A stretch of 38,347 nt of DNA from CAZNYG01 sp964577205 (GCA_964577205.1 CAZNYG010000011.1:1-38347), one strand, 5' to 3'. Positions 8,359 through 15,792 are shown, counted from the first letter of the stretch. The notes: generated by a model not told the origin, from the letters alone. Numbers and translations: made by a program.

Positions 8359-8528
8359 TTAGCGTTCTATTACTGCTTTTGCGGAAAGAACGAGTTCGTT
8401 GATGTCCTTTTTTCCGAACATGTCTTTTCTTATCTCTTTTTTCAGGGAGAAATGAATACGTCCATTCTGTACGCGTGCCAGTTGGAACTGTTCTTTAACA
8501 TTGAAAACACCTGCATGGGGACGGAATA
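8359..8528 (-). pseudogene. Orphan C-terminal coding fragment cut by the RAYT element
   Basis: On the minus strand one frame is open from the RAYT end at about 8525 to a TAA at 8359-8361. It reads ..VFNVKEQFQLARVQNG then RIHFSLKKEIRKDMFGKK and DINELVLSAKAVIER. The composition (amphipathic, Lys/Glu/Ile-rich) looks like a true protein C-terminus, and the AT-rich codon use differs from the GC-rich flank. There is no start codon with a ribosome site; the upstream part stops at the transposon inverted repeat and does not resume beyond 9607. I do not recognise the family. Confidence 0.4.
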
Positions 8529-8551
8529 GGGGACGGAGTCAGGTAATTAGG
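8525..8551 (+). repeat. Left 27-bp terminal inverted repeat of RAYT element
   Basis: This segment, with core GGGGACGGAGTCAGGTAATT, is the exact reverse complement of 9581-9607. It contains the transposase stop codon and the codons for its last four residues. Confidence 0.85.
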
Positions 8552-9543
8552 TTATAGCCATACTCTCTTACAATCTTTTCTCCACGAGCAATCGCCTCAG
8601 TCACCGATGGTCGGCTTATATCCAAATGTTTTGCTAATTCACTGCCTGAAATCCCCAGCTCTTTTTGTCCCCAGTACGCTATTATGCTCCTGGCGTGAGA
8701 TACCGCGTTCATTCTTCCGCGTTTTCTTATATCTTCTACTTTTATTTTCAGCAGATCACATACCCTTTTGACCAATTTATCAAAAGTCCAGCCTGATCGT
8801 ATCAGTCTCTCTCTCTTTTCAATTTCCTCATCCGAAATCTTTAACGCAAGATTAACAAAGTCTCCATCTCCCAATATTCGTTCATCCCCGCGCCAGTATT
8901 CTTTGTTCCTTCTTAATTCAGACACGCCTTGCCATCCCCCAGCGCTTCGCCTTAATCCACCTCCGGCTAAATCTTCCCGTTTCCCTGCCTTTTGTCCGTC
9001 TTTCACGAACTCTATATATTTCTGAACAGCTTCCCCCGGTTTGCCGCCAAAACGTTCAAGGATTTCTCCCGTCGATTGCCACTCTATCGCCCGCTCTCCC
9101 GTTATTACCGAATGCCCGCTCCATCGATATTTTTGCAGGCCTTCTACTCCCTTAACCAGGCCTCCCCTTACCGGGTTCAAATGTATATATCTCACCAGTT
9201 CCAGCAAATATGTTTCTTCCTGACACAATATCGATTTGTATCTGTTGTGATAAAGATATCCTTTTCGTTTATGCCGGTGATTGAAGTATATCGCATATCC
9301 CGATAATACTTTTCTCATCACATCGCTCAACGATTGAGCCCCTGTTCGTATCAATAAATGAAAATGGTTGGGCATCAGCGCCCAACCATAGCATTTGCTC
9401 CCTGTCTTCACTATTGCTTCCCCTAAACGACGCAAGAAATCCTCACGGTCTTCGTCATCCTTGAAGATCTCGCGCTGTTCTATACCGCGTGTTATAACGT
9501 GATAGATCCCCCCGGGGATTTCCAGTCGTCTATGTCTTGGCAT
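8539..9543 (-). CDS. REP-associated tyrosine (Y1/HUH) transposase with DnaA-like C-terminal domain
   Basis: Encodes 334 aa. The N-terminal Y1 transposase domain (residues 1-135) has the HUH motif MPNHFHLL (His60, His62) and the tyrosine-bearing helix LVRYIHLNPVRGGL (probable nucleophile Tyr119). The domain nicks single-stranded DNA at REP hairpins. The protein is longer than the simplest family members. Residues 260-330 (KVEDIRKRGRMNAVSHARSI, YWGQKELGISGSELAKHLDI) resemble domain IV of DnaA, the same pattern seen in the dnaA product of this window (DIKDMKSKRRTDAVAFPRQI), implying double-strand DNA recognition. The gene looks intact and thus perhaps active or domesticated. Confidence 0.93.
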   Translation of the reverse strand: MPRHRRLEIPGGIYHVITRGIEQREIFKDDEDREDFLRRLGEAIVKTGSKCYGWALMPNHFHLLIRTGAQSLSDVMRKVLSGYAIYFNHRHKRKGYLYHNRYKSILCQEETYLLELVRYIHLNPVRGGLVKGVEGLQKYRWSGHSVITGERAIEWQSTGEILERFGGKPGEAVQKYIEFVKDGQKAGKREDLAGGGLRRSAGGWQGVSELRRNKEYWRGDERILGDGDFVNLALKISDEEIEKRERLIRSGWTFDKLVKRVCDLLKIKVEDIRKRGRMNAVSHARSIIAYWGQKELGISGSELAKHLDISRPSVTEAIARGEKIVREYGYNLIT

Positions 9544-9580
9544 GTTGATCTTATACTATTTCGTTGTGTTATTGTCAATA

Positions 9581-9607
9581 CCTAATTACCTGACTCCGTC
9601 CCCTATT
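9581..9607 (-). repeat. Right 27-bp terminal inverted repeat of RAYT element
   Basis: Exact reverse complement of 8525-8551. It ends only 45 bases before the start codon of the MetH reactivation gene, and 8 bases before that gene's predicted -35 box. Confidence 0.85.
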
Positions 9608-9614
9608 TCCTTTC

Positions 9615-9643
9615 TTGATAAAGCGGTGCTTTTTTGGTATGTT
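9615..9643 (+). promoter_or_regulatory. Promoter for the methionine synthase genes
   Basis: TTGATA (9615-9620), 17-nt spacer, TATGTT (9638-9643). Predicted start of transcription at about 9650-9652 coincides with the ATG at 9652, consistent with the missing ribosome site (leaderless message). Confidence 0.5.
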
Positions 9644-9651
9644 TATTATTG

Positions 9652-10269
9652 ATGACTATTGTACCGGTGCAGTTCCCGCCTTTTGATATTCCCGCGGATA
9701 AAGTAATGGCGCGGCTCGGGTATGCGCAGGGTAAAACACAGATGGACCCCGCGATGAAGGATACTTTTGTACGTGTCCTTGCCGAAGCGAAACAGCTCGT
9801 ACAGGGGCGGCAGGTGCAGGCCTCGTCCACCATCCGGCGGCAGCCGCCCGATCAGATCCAGCTTGATCCGGGACTTGTCATAGCAAGCAGGGATATCACG
9901 CACCTGCTCGACGGCTGCGATGTCGCCAACGGGTTCGCGGTCACCATTGGGCCGTTCCTCGAAGCAAAAAGGAACGCCTGCGTGCAGGCGGGCGATATTA
10001 CCCGGGCGTTGATACTGGACGCGTCCGGCTCGGTCGCGGCGGAATACCTCGCGGCCTTATCCCACCAGCAGATAGCCGCGGAAGCGGCCCTGGGCGGGTA
10101 CGAAGTGACCAAACGTTTCTCTCCGGGATACGGGGACTGGTCGCTGAGCGCGCAGCCCGCGTTCCTCGCGTGGCTCGGGGCGAACGCGATAGGGATCCGG
10201 CTGACCCCGTCATTCCAGATGCTGCCGGAAAAATCGGTCTCCGCTATCGTGGGCCTGCGGCCGAAATAG
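9652..10269 (+). CDS. Cobalamin-dependent methionine synthase reactivation domain protein
   Basis: Encodes 205 aa. It resembles the stand-alone form of the MetH activation (AdoMet-binding) domain. The C-terminal signature RFSPGYGDWSLSAQPAFLAW followed by GANAIGIRLTPSFQMLPEKS is the AdoMet-binding segment of MetH (RxSPGYG). The N-terminal part (VPVQFPPFDIPADKVMARLG) matches the small helical lead-in of stand-alone versions. It should reductively methylate inactive cob(II)alamin in MetH using AdoMet. The neighbouring metH lacks this domain, so the two proteins together make one complete enzyme. I chose ATG 9652; a TTG at 9634 is in frame but falls between the promoter boxes. No ribosome site is seen. 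Confidence 0.88.
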   Translation: MTIVPVQFPPFDIPADKVMARLGYAQGKTQMDPAMKDTFVRVLAEAKQLVQGRQVQASSTIRRQPPDQIQLDPGLVIASRDITHLLDGCDVANGFAVTIGPFLEAKRNACVQAGDITRALILDASGSVAAEYLAALSHQQIAAEAALGGYEVTKRFSPGYGDWSLSAQPAFLAWLGANAIGIRLTPSFQMLPEKSVSAIVGLRPK

Positions 10270-10275
10270 AAAAGC

Positions 10276-10379
10276 ATTCAGCGTTCAGCTCTCAGCCATC
10301 AGTACAAACGAAACAGCGACAGCATGTACAGACAGCATTGTTATGCTGACTGCTTCTCTGATCGCTGAATCTGATAGCT
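10276..10379. repeat. Inverted degenerate repeat element, TCAGC family
   Basis: The left arm (10276-10302) is built of TCAGC/TTCAGC words; the right arm (10346-10379) carries the complementary words in inverted order (CTGACTGC, TCTGATCGCTGAATCTGA). The spacer is about 43 nt. It fills the gap between the reactivation gene and metH; an RNA would fold into a long imperfect hairpin. Confidence 0.6.
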
Positions 10380-10394
10380 TGCTAAAAGGAATAT

Positions 10395-12806
10395 ATGAAG
10401 AGAAATGAGTTCGCGAAGATCGTCAGTGAACGGATACTTATACTCGACGGGGCCACCGGGACAGAACTGCATAAGAGGGGATCCCTTGAAGGCGTCCGCA
10501 CCGCGGAAGAGTTGAACATCAAAGCGCCGGAAAAGATACAGGCCATATACCGCGATTATCTTGAGTCCGGCGCCAACGTTATTTTGGCAAACACATTCGG
10601 GGGCAACCGGATGAAACTTGCCGACTACGGGCTGGAAGACCGCCTTGCCGAGATCAATCAGGCTGGAGTAACCCTGGCCAAGGATCTCGCAAAAACCTAT
10701 AAAGCGTATGTGGCCGCCGATATCGCGCCTCTGGGCGCGTACCTTCAGCCGCTCGGCCGTGTCACTTTTGACCGGGCATACGAGATCTTCGCTGAGCAGG
10801 CCAAAGCGCTGGCGGCCGCGAAACCGGACCTCATGGTCGTGGAGACCATGGCCGAGATACGCGAACTGAAAGCGGCATTCCTTGCCGCACGCGACAATTT
10901 TGACGGCCCGGTCCTTGTCCAGATGACCTTTACCTCCGACGGCACAACGGTGACCGGCACCGACCTTTTGACATTCCTTGCCGTTGCGGAAAGCATGGGC
11001 GCGGACGGCGTCGGCATGAACTGTTCCGTCGGGCCCGGTGAGCTGGCGAAACTCGCGGCCACGCTTGCCGCGAACACGTCGCTGCCCATCTCGTTTAAAC
11101 CCAACGCCGGGATGCCGCGGCTGATCAACAGGCAGACGGTTTTCCCCGGCACGGTGGAGGAGTTCATCGCCGCCGCGGGCACTGCGTACGCCGCCGGCGT
11201 CAACATGTTCGGCGGATGCTGCGGGACCACGCCCGAATTCATCGAGGCTCTGGCGCGCCATCTCAAGGGTAAAAAACCGGTGGCGCGGCCGTGGCAAGAC
11301 AAGATACTTGTTTCCTCCCGTACCCGGGCGGTGAACCTGGCGGGACATAAGGATCTCATCATCATCGGCGAACGGATCAATCCGACGAACCGCAGGAAAT
11401 TCCAGGAAGAGCTTCTTGCCGGGAATTTCGCGACGCTGCGGCGTGAAGCGCAGGAACAGGTCCGGTCCGGCGCGCATATTCTGGACCTCAATCTTGGCCT
11501 GCCGAACGCGAACGAGAAAGCGCTGATGACGCGCGCGGTGGACGAGATACAGGAAACCGTCAACGTTCCGCTGTGCCTCGATTCCAGTTCGCCGGAAACG
11601 CTTGAGGCGGGCATACGCGCCTGCGCGGGCAAACCCATCATCAACTCGGTGAACGGCGATGACGACCGGATGGACAGGATCCTGCCGCTGGTCAAACGTT
11701 ACGGCGCCGCGGTCATCGGCCTTACCGTCGACGACCGGGGCATCCCCAGGACCGCCGAGGAACGGCTGCAGATCGCGGAAAAGATCATTACCCGCGCTGA
11801 AGAGACGGGTATCCCCCGTTCCGGCGTCATCATCGACTATCTGACGCTTTCAGCCAGCGCCATGGCGGACCGGGTCGTCGAAACGCTGGAAGCGGTATCT
11901 GAATCTAAACGGCGGTGGCCGGAAGTAAAAACGGTGCTCGGCATATCCAACATATCGTTCGGGCTGCCGCACCGCCAGATATTGAATTCCACGTTCCTCA
12001 AAATGGCGCGCGAGGCCGGGCTGGACATGGCGATAATGAACCCGCACGAGGACTGGAGTATCGACGATGTCCATGCGCGGCGCCTGTTGTCCGGAAAGGA
12101 TGCCGAAGGCGAGAACTATATAGCCATGCATGGCGTGACGCCCGCTCCTAAACCGGCTTCCGCAACTGTCGGGGAAAAGTCTCCCGAAGACCGGCTTTTC
12201 GACGCCGTCGTTGAAGGCAACCGCGATGAAATAGCCTTTATAACCAGGGAAGTGCTGGCCGCGGGAAAGGCCCCGCTGGACATCGCTAACAACATTTTAT
12301 TGAAGGGATTGAATGAGGTGGGTGAACGGTTCAACCGTAAAGAGTATTTCCTGCCTCAGGTCATTCGCGCGTCGGAAGCGACGCAGGAAGCCTTCGCGAA
12401 ATTGAAGCCTCTGCTGGCGAAGGACCGGGCATACTCGGCGGGAAAGATCATTCTCGCGACCGTCAAGGGCGACGTGCATGACATCGGCAAGAATATTGTG
12501 GGGGCGGTCATGGAAAGCCACGGATGGGAAGTGGTGGACCTGGGCAAGAACGCTGACGTGGAAACGATCATGAATGCCGCGCGCGAAGAGAAAGCCCAGG
12601 TGGTGGGCCTGTCAGCGCTGATGACCACCACGATGCCCGAGATGGAAAAAGTCGTCAAGGCGCGCGACGCTGAAAAAGCGGCGTTCAAGGTAATTATCGG
12701 CGGGGCGCCGGTTACAGAACGCTTCGCCGGAGAGATCGGCGCGGACGGTTACGCGAAGGACGCGGTCGAAGCGCCGCGGATCGCCAGGCAACTGTTGAAT
12801 AACTGA
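10395..12806 (+). CDS. metH: Cobalamin-dependent methionine synthase (lacking activation domain)
   Basis: Encodes 803 aa, short for MetH (about 1,200 aa in E. coli). Domains in order: homocysteine-binding barrel (1-295) with zinc cysteines in GMNCSVGP (about residue 209) and FGGCCGTTP (about 274-275); pterin-binding barrel for methyl-tetrahydrofolate (315-570; IIIGERINPTNRRKF, HILDLNLG); cobalamin cap (590-680); and Rossmann B12-binding domain with DVHDIGKN, whose His (about 695) coordinates cobalt, then GLSALMTTTMPEM and IGGAPVTERFA. The C-terminal AdoMet activation domain is absent and is supplied by the gene just upstream. AGGA precedes the ATG. The enzyme moves methyl from folate to homocysteine. 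Confidence 0.98.
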   Translation: MKRNEFAKIVSERILILDGATGTELHKRGSLEGVRTAEELNIKAPEKIQAIYRDYLESGANVILANTFGGNRMKLADYGLEDRLAEINQAGVTLAKDLAKTYKAYVAADIAPLGAYLQPLGRVTFDRAYEIFAEQAKALAAAKPDLMVVETMAEIRELKAAFLAARDNFDGPVLVQMTFTSDGTTVTGTDLLTFLAVAESMGADGVGMNCSVGPGELAKLAATLAANTSLPISFKPNAGMPRLINRQTVFPGTVEEFIAAAGTAYAAGVNMFGGCCGTTPEFIEALARHLKGKKPVARPWQDKILVSSRTRAVNLAGHKDLIIIGERINPTNRRKFQEELLAGNFATLRREAQEQVRSGAHILDLNLGLPNANEKALMTRAVDEIQETVNVPLCLDSSSPETLEAGIRACAGKPIINSVNGDDDRMDRILPLVKRYGAAVIGLTVDDRGIPRTAEERLQIAEKIITRAEETGIPRSGVIIDYLTLSASAMADRVVETLEAVSESKRRWPEVKTVLGISNISFGLPHRQILNSTFLKMAREAGLDMAIMNPHEDWSIDDVHARRLLSGKDAEGENYIAMHGVTPAPKPASATVGEKSPEDRLFDAVVEGNRDEIAFITREVLAAGKAPLDIANNILLKGLNEVGERFNRKEYFLPQVIRASEATQEAFAKLKPLLAKDRAYSAGKIILATVKGDVHDIGKNIVGAVMESHGWEVVDLGKNADVETIMNAAREEKAQVVGLSALMTTTMPEMEKVVKARDAEKAAFKVIIGGAPVTERFAGEIGADGYAKDAVEAPRIARQLLNN

Positions 12807-12842
12807 CCCGAGAGACGTTGACGGACGTTCATCCATAGACAA

Positions 12843-12887
12843 AGAAACCCGCTTCTGACGAAAAAACGACAGGAGCGGGTCTTATTT
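12843..12887. terminator. Bidirectional terminator between metH and membrane-protein gene
   Basis: Stem ACCCGCTTCTG (12847-12857) against CAGGAGCGGGT (12870-12880), one G-U pair, with an A-rich loop. It is followed on the plus strand by CTTATTTT. It serves convergent transcripts from metH (plus) and the 12905 gene (minus). Confidence 0.8.
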
Positions 12888-12904
12888 TGCGGCGGTTTTT
12901 CAAT

Positions 12905-13711
12905 TCAGGCATTTTGCGTCTGCAGGTCCTTCGGATCTTCGCGCGGCGGGATCTTTATGCCCTGAAGCTCGATGATCCCGGCGACGATGGCCCCGGTGAA
13001 ATAAATGACCCAGAGGTAGGTGTAATACTGCCCGAACAATGCCGCGGTCCCCGCAAGCAGCAGCGATCCCGCGAAAATGATCAGGCCCGTTTCGAGGTAT
13101 TTCCACTTTTTCGGCATCAGGTTGTATATCGAGCTGAGCGGATAATTGTACCGGCGATGACGGACGTACGCGGCCGCCAGGAAAAGGAAACCGACCGGCG
13201 ATACCAGCTGGCTGATGAGATGGATCATGATCAGTTCCACGCGGGGCTCTCCCGTGGAGAACCATACGGGGTCATGGATGTTGATCCCGCCCCAGCTGGC
13301 AATGATCCGGGAACCGTCCACCGCGATGTTGTTGATGAGGATGAAAATAAGGGCCATGAACAAACCGACGGAATACGAGGCAAAGACCGCGGATTTGGGC
13401 GTCCCTTTTTCGCTGGGGACCCAGTGGAATATGCCGACCAGTACCGCCGGAGAGATGACCGCCATGAGAAAGAACTGGCGGGCGGCGTTGATGATCATGG
13501 GCCACGGGTAGGGGCCAACAAGGTTCTGCAGCGGACGGGTGATGAAATAGATGCCGAACAGAAGATACGCCGCGGCTACCTTTTTATACCCGATCTCGCC
13601 GAACATGATCTTGCGGAAGTGGCTGACCCGTTTGACCTCCGCGGCCATCAGGAAATAGACCAGCCCGGCGATCACCGGCACGATGATATTGACAAGGAAT
13701 TTGATCGGCAT
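12905..13711 (-). CDS. Unknown polytopic membrane protein (about seven passes)
   Basis: Encodes 268 aa from the ATG at 13709-13711, which has a TGAGGT ribosome site; an in-frame TTG 45 bases upstream would draw its codons from a repeat arm and is less likely. Hydrophobic segments lie at about residues 4-24, 45-62, 71-93, 104-124, 155-178, 200-218 and 225-243. There are charged loops (KRVSHFRK, RHRRYNYP) and a Lys/Asp-rich tail. I see no catalytic motif and cannot assign a family. It ends at the shared terminator with metH and follows the unknown gene at 13783. Confidence 0.75.
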   Translation of the reverse strand: MPIKFLVNIIVPVIAGLVYFLMAAEVKRVSHFRKIMFGEIGYKKVAAAYLLFGIYFITRPLQNLVGPYPWPMIINAARQFFLMAVISPAVLVGIFHWVPSEKGTPKSAVFASYSVGLFMALIFILINNIAVDGSRIIASWGGINIHDPVWFSTGEPRVELIMIHLISQLVSPVGFLFLAAAYVRHRRYNYPLSSIYNLMPKKWKYLETGLIIFAGSLLLAGTAALFGQYYTYLWVIYFTGAIVAGIIELQGIKIPPREDPKDLQTQNA

Positions 13712-13732
13712 GGGATACCTCAAAAAATAGCG

Positions 13733-13815
13733 TTTAAGCTCGTGAGCATAAGGCAATAATTATTTTATCTAAACGACTTTGCTCATGAGCTTACGAGCTT
13801 ATGAGCTAATATGCT
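13733..13815. repeat. Inverted degenerate repeat element, GCTCATAA family
   Basis: Arms TAAGCTCGTGAGCATAAG (13735-13752) and the run GCTCATGAGCTTACGAGCTT plus ATGAGCTA (13781-13808) are built of AGCTCATGA/AGCTTACGA words in opposed orientation around an A/T-rich spacer. The right arm encodes the last residues (LAHKLVSS) and the stop of the 13783 gene; the left arm lies just upstream of the next gene's ribosome site. Confidence 0.65.
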
Positions 13816-14367
13816 GATCTTTGTTCCAGGCGTTTTTATGTAGTTCATGGCCAGCTTCGAAGGTTCCGTCACGAAAAAAATGGGGTGCATGCGCTTTCCG
13901 GGCAGCGTGACCTCGCAATGCACGACGTTGCGGCGCAGTGAAAAGATGCACGTTGCCGGATCATTGTACTCCAGCTCGACGGCAAGAAAGTCGAGCCGCG
14001 AAAGGGTCCCGCGCGCCGCCCTGCTTTCCATAACTTTGCGCCGCTGCAGGCCCAGGATCAGGAAAAGCGGCCGGTACCTCGTCTGGTCGGAATTGATCAG
14101 AATGAATTCTTCGTTGTCCGTATGCCAGCTGAGCCTGATCCTGGTGCTGCGCTTGGCTATGCCGACCAGTTTATGGCCGCCGTTCGTCCGCCGCGAAGAG
14201 TAAAACGTCTGCACCGTTCCCGTCGCTGACCGCGACCCGCGCAGTTTTGCCGTCGGACAGATACGGTGGATCAGTTTAAGCCTTTCCAGTCTGCGGAACA
14301 GCGCCGCGGTCCCCTTCACCGGCACCAGATCCAGAACCAAACGGCGTTCACGAGTTGATGAGTTCAT
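13783..14367 (-). CDS. Hypothetical basic protein, possible nucleic-acid or ligand binding
   Basis: Encodes 194 aa with no signal peptide or membrane segment; Arg/Lys/Ser-rich. Visible stretches include LVPVKGTAALFRRLERLKLI near the N-terminus, an alternating hydrophobic/polar core (STRIRLSWHTDNEEFILINS), and IFSLRRNVVHCEVTLPGKRM. These suggest a beta-rich fold. I do not recognise the family. Both ends are odd: residues MNSSTRE are coded by a GTTCATGAG-type repeat arm, and the last eight residues by the GCTCATAA arm, so the true start may be an internal TTG/GTG. No ribosome site is visible. The coding frame itself looks genuine because it is free of stops for 585 bases and is flanked by same-strand genes. 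Confidence 0.6.
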   Translation of the reverse strand: MNSSTRERRLVLDLVPVKGTAALFRRLERLKLIHRICPTAKLRGSRSATGTVQTFYSSRRTNGGHKLVGIAKRSTRIRLSWHTDNEEFILINSDQTRYRPLFLILGLQRRKVMESRAARGTLSRLDFLAVELEYNDPATCIFSLRRNVVHCEVTLPGKRMHPIFFVTEPSKLAMNYIKTPGTKISILAHKLVSS

Positions 14368-14480
14368 GGGTTCATATATTTACAACAAAGACGTTCTCAA
14401 GTTCTTGTGTTCTCGTGGCAGGCGCAGGTTTTGCCTGCGCGAAATGCTTTAAGCACGGGCTAAAGCCCGTGCGCTACCAA
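14341..14480. repeat. Composite repeat: GTTCTCG words plus two REP-like hairpins
   Basis: GTTCACGAGTTGATGAGTTC words (14345-14375) and GTTCTCAAGTTCTTGTGTTC words (14393-14415) are followed by two hairpins. Hairpin 1 is GCGCAGG / CCTGCGC (14422-14440, 5-nt loop). Hairpin 2 is GCACGGGCT / AGCCCGTGC (14453-14472, 2-nt centre), leading into GCGCTACC. The motif GTGGCAGGCGCAGG and the GCGCTACC end recur at 31731-31793 in opposite orientation, so this is a dispersed composite element. Confidence 0.7.
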
Positions 14481-14506
14481 AACTTTTCCCGCTATTCCTT
14501 ACTCAC

Positions 14507-15373
14507 TTACTTACTTTTTGCTTTGGCTGCCATGATCGTGTTGCGCATCAGCATCGTGATAGTTGTCGCGCCGACGCCGCCTGGAACGGGAGTGATGTAG
14601 GACGTCTTATCTTTGACCGCCTCAAAATCCACGTCGCCCACTATACCGGATCCGACCCGGTTGATGCCGACATCCAGGACGACCGCGCCCGGTTTCACGT
14701 AGTCGCGTGTGACAAAACGGGGCTTGCCGATCGCCGCCACCAGGATGTCGGCTTTGCGGCAGACTTCGGGCAGGTCTTTTGTCCGCGAATGAGCGATCGT
14801 AACAGTCGCGTCGCTGGCAAGGAAGAGCAGCGATGCCGGTTTACCGAACAGGTTCGACCGCCCGATGACCACCACGTTCCTGCCGCTGAGAGAAATGCCC
14901 GTTTTCTGAAGAAGGTAAATGACGCCGAGAGGCGTGCAGGAGACGAGTATCTTTTTTTCTTCTATCTCACTGTACGTCTTGACCGAACACAGCCGGCCGA
15001 TATTATACGGGTGCAGGCCGTCAACGTCTTTCGCGGGGGAGATAGCTTCCAGCGCCCGGTCCGAGGGCGTGCCCTTGGGCAGGGGCAGCTGAAGAAGGAT
15101 GCCGCTGACGCGCGCGTCTTCGTTGAGCTGCCGGATCAGCGCGATGATCTCTTCTTCGGCCGCCGCGGCCGGTAGATGATGGTGGAATGAATTGATACCA
15201 AGTTCGCCGCACGCCTTTATCTTTGAAGAGACGTACACGCTGCTGGCTGGATCCTCGCCGACGAGTATGGTCGCAAGCCCCGGCTCGATCCCTTGCGCCT
15301 TGAGCGCGTTCACTTCGTCCTTCAGTTCGGCCCGTATCTCCGCCGCGATCTTTTTCCCGTCAATCAGTTCCAT
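14507..15373 (-). CDS. folD: Methylene-tetrahydrofolate dehydrogenase / cyclohydrolase
   Basis: Encodes 288 aa, the normal FolD length. Catalytic motif VYVSSKIKAC carries Tyr47 and Lys51 (Tyr52/Lys56 in E. coli). Substrate loop GILLQLPLP, dinucleotide motif VVIGRSNLFGKP and C-terminal signature TPVPGGVGATTITML are present, with Ala where Pro is usual (GGVGPMT). The enzyme interconverts 5,10-methylene-THF and 10-formyl-THF in the cytosol, feeding purine synthesis and, through methyl-THF, MetH. GAGGA precedes the ATG. The last codons lie in a GTAA-type tandem repeat (14499-14514). Confidence 0.97.
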   Translation of the reverse strand: MELIDGKKIAAEIRAELKDEVNALKAQGIEPGLATILVGEDPASSVYVSSKIKACGELGINSFHHHLPAAAAEEEIIALIRQLNEDARVSGILLQLPLPKGTPSDRALEAISPAKDVDGLHPYNIGRLCSVKTYSEIEEKKILVSCTPLGVIYLLQKTGISLSGRNVVVIGRSNLFGKPASLLFLASDATVTIAHSRTKDLPEVCRKADILVAAIGKPRFVTRDYVKPGAVVLDVGINRVGSGIVGDVDFEAVKDKTSYITPVPGGVGATTITMLMRNTIMAAKAKSK

Positions 15374-15400
15374 GTCATTCCTCGTTTATTTACTGAGGGT

Positions 15401-15445
15401 AAAAAAACCATCAGGCGGCACCGTTGAGAATGTGCGACGCCTGAT
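15401..15445 (-). terminator. Intrinsic terminator after the PilZ gene
   Basis: On the minus strand ATCAGGCG (15438-15445) pairs with CGCCTGAT (15410-15417), with an inner GCAC/GTGC stem, followed by GGTTTTTTT. It separates the PilZ gene from folD. Confidence 0.75.
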
Positions 15446-15462
15446 CAGGCTTGATCAGCATC

Positions 15463-15792
15463 CTACCGGCGCATGCGCTTCAACATGCAGCTTTTCAGAC
15501 GGTAATACAGTTCCGGCGCCAGTTGGAGGAACCGGGCTCCGTACGCCCGCGTAAGGATACCTTCTTTTGAATACACTACCTCTCCCTGCACGTCGAACGC
15601 GTTATTTTCGTTCAGGTTGAAGCGCAGGATCAGCCGGTCGCCGGGTTTCAGGTCCTTCGGCGTCTCCAGCGCGATCCCCCCCTCGCTCAGGTTCGTGATG
15701 AACCCGCGGCCCAGCACCTTGCAGGGCCGGTCCATGCTGAGCTCCAGTGATGCCGCCAGAGCCATACGTTCGTTTACACGACGTTCTTCCAT
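15463..15792 (-). CDS. PilZ-domain protein (cyclic di-GMP receptor)
   Basis: Encodes 109 aa forming a single PilZ domain. The N-terminal arginine motif ERRVNERM and the downstream NLSEGGIALETP (D/N-x-S-x-x-G) are the two cyclic di-GMP contact motifs. The rest is the expected beta-barrel (LILRFNLNENNAFDVQGEVV, YGARFLQL) and an amphipathic C-terminal helix. It probably acts as a diffusible adaptor that changes a partner on binding the second messenger; no partner is evident nearby. It has its own TATAAT box and terminator, so it is likely monocistronic. Confidence 0.92.
   Translation of the reverse strand: MEERRVNERMALAASLELSMDRPCKVLGRGFITNLSEGGIALETPKDLKPGDRLILRFNLNENNAFDVQGEVVYSKEGILTRAYGARFLQLAPELYYRLKSCMLKRMRR

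Larger units (their letters stand above)
8525..9607 (-). mobile_element. RAYT transposon-like element
   Basis: A 1,083-bp unit consists of one Y1 (HUH) transposase gene and a perfect 27-bp inverted repeat at both ends. Elements of the REP-associated tyrosine transposase class are normally single-copy genes flanked by REP palindromes in inverted orientation, which matches. No target-site duplication is evident next to the repeats, as expected for this class. Confidence 0.8.

Noticed and set aside
8197..8529. 110-codon plus-strand open frame between hcp and the RAYT element
   Set aside because: Composition changes abruptly within it, no ribosome site; it runs through repeat-like DNA and opposite a better minus-strand fragment.
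10276..10379. CRISPR array, considered because of repeated words
   Set aside because: Words are 5-8 nt, imperfect and adjacent without unique spacers of constant length; no cas gene in the window.
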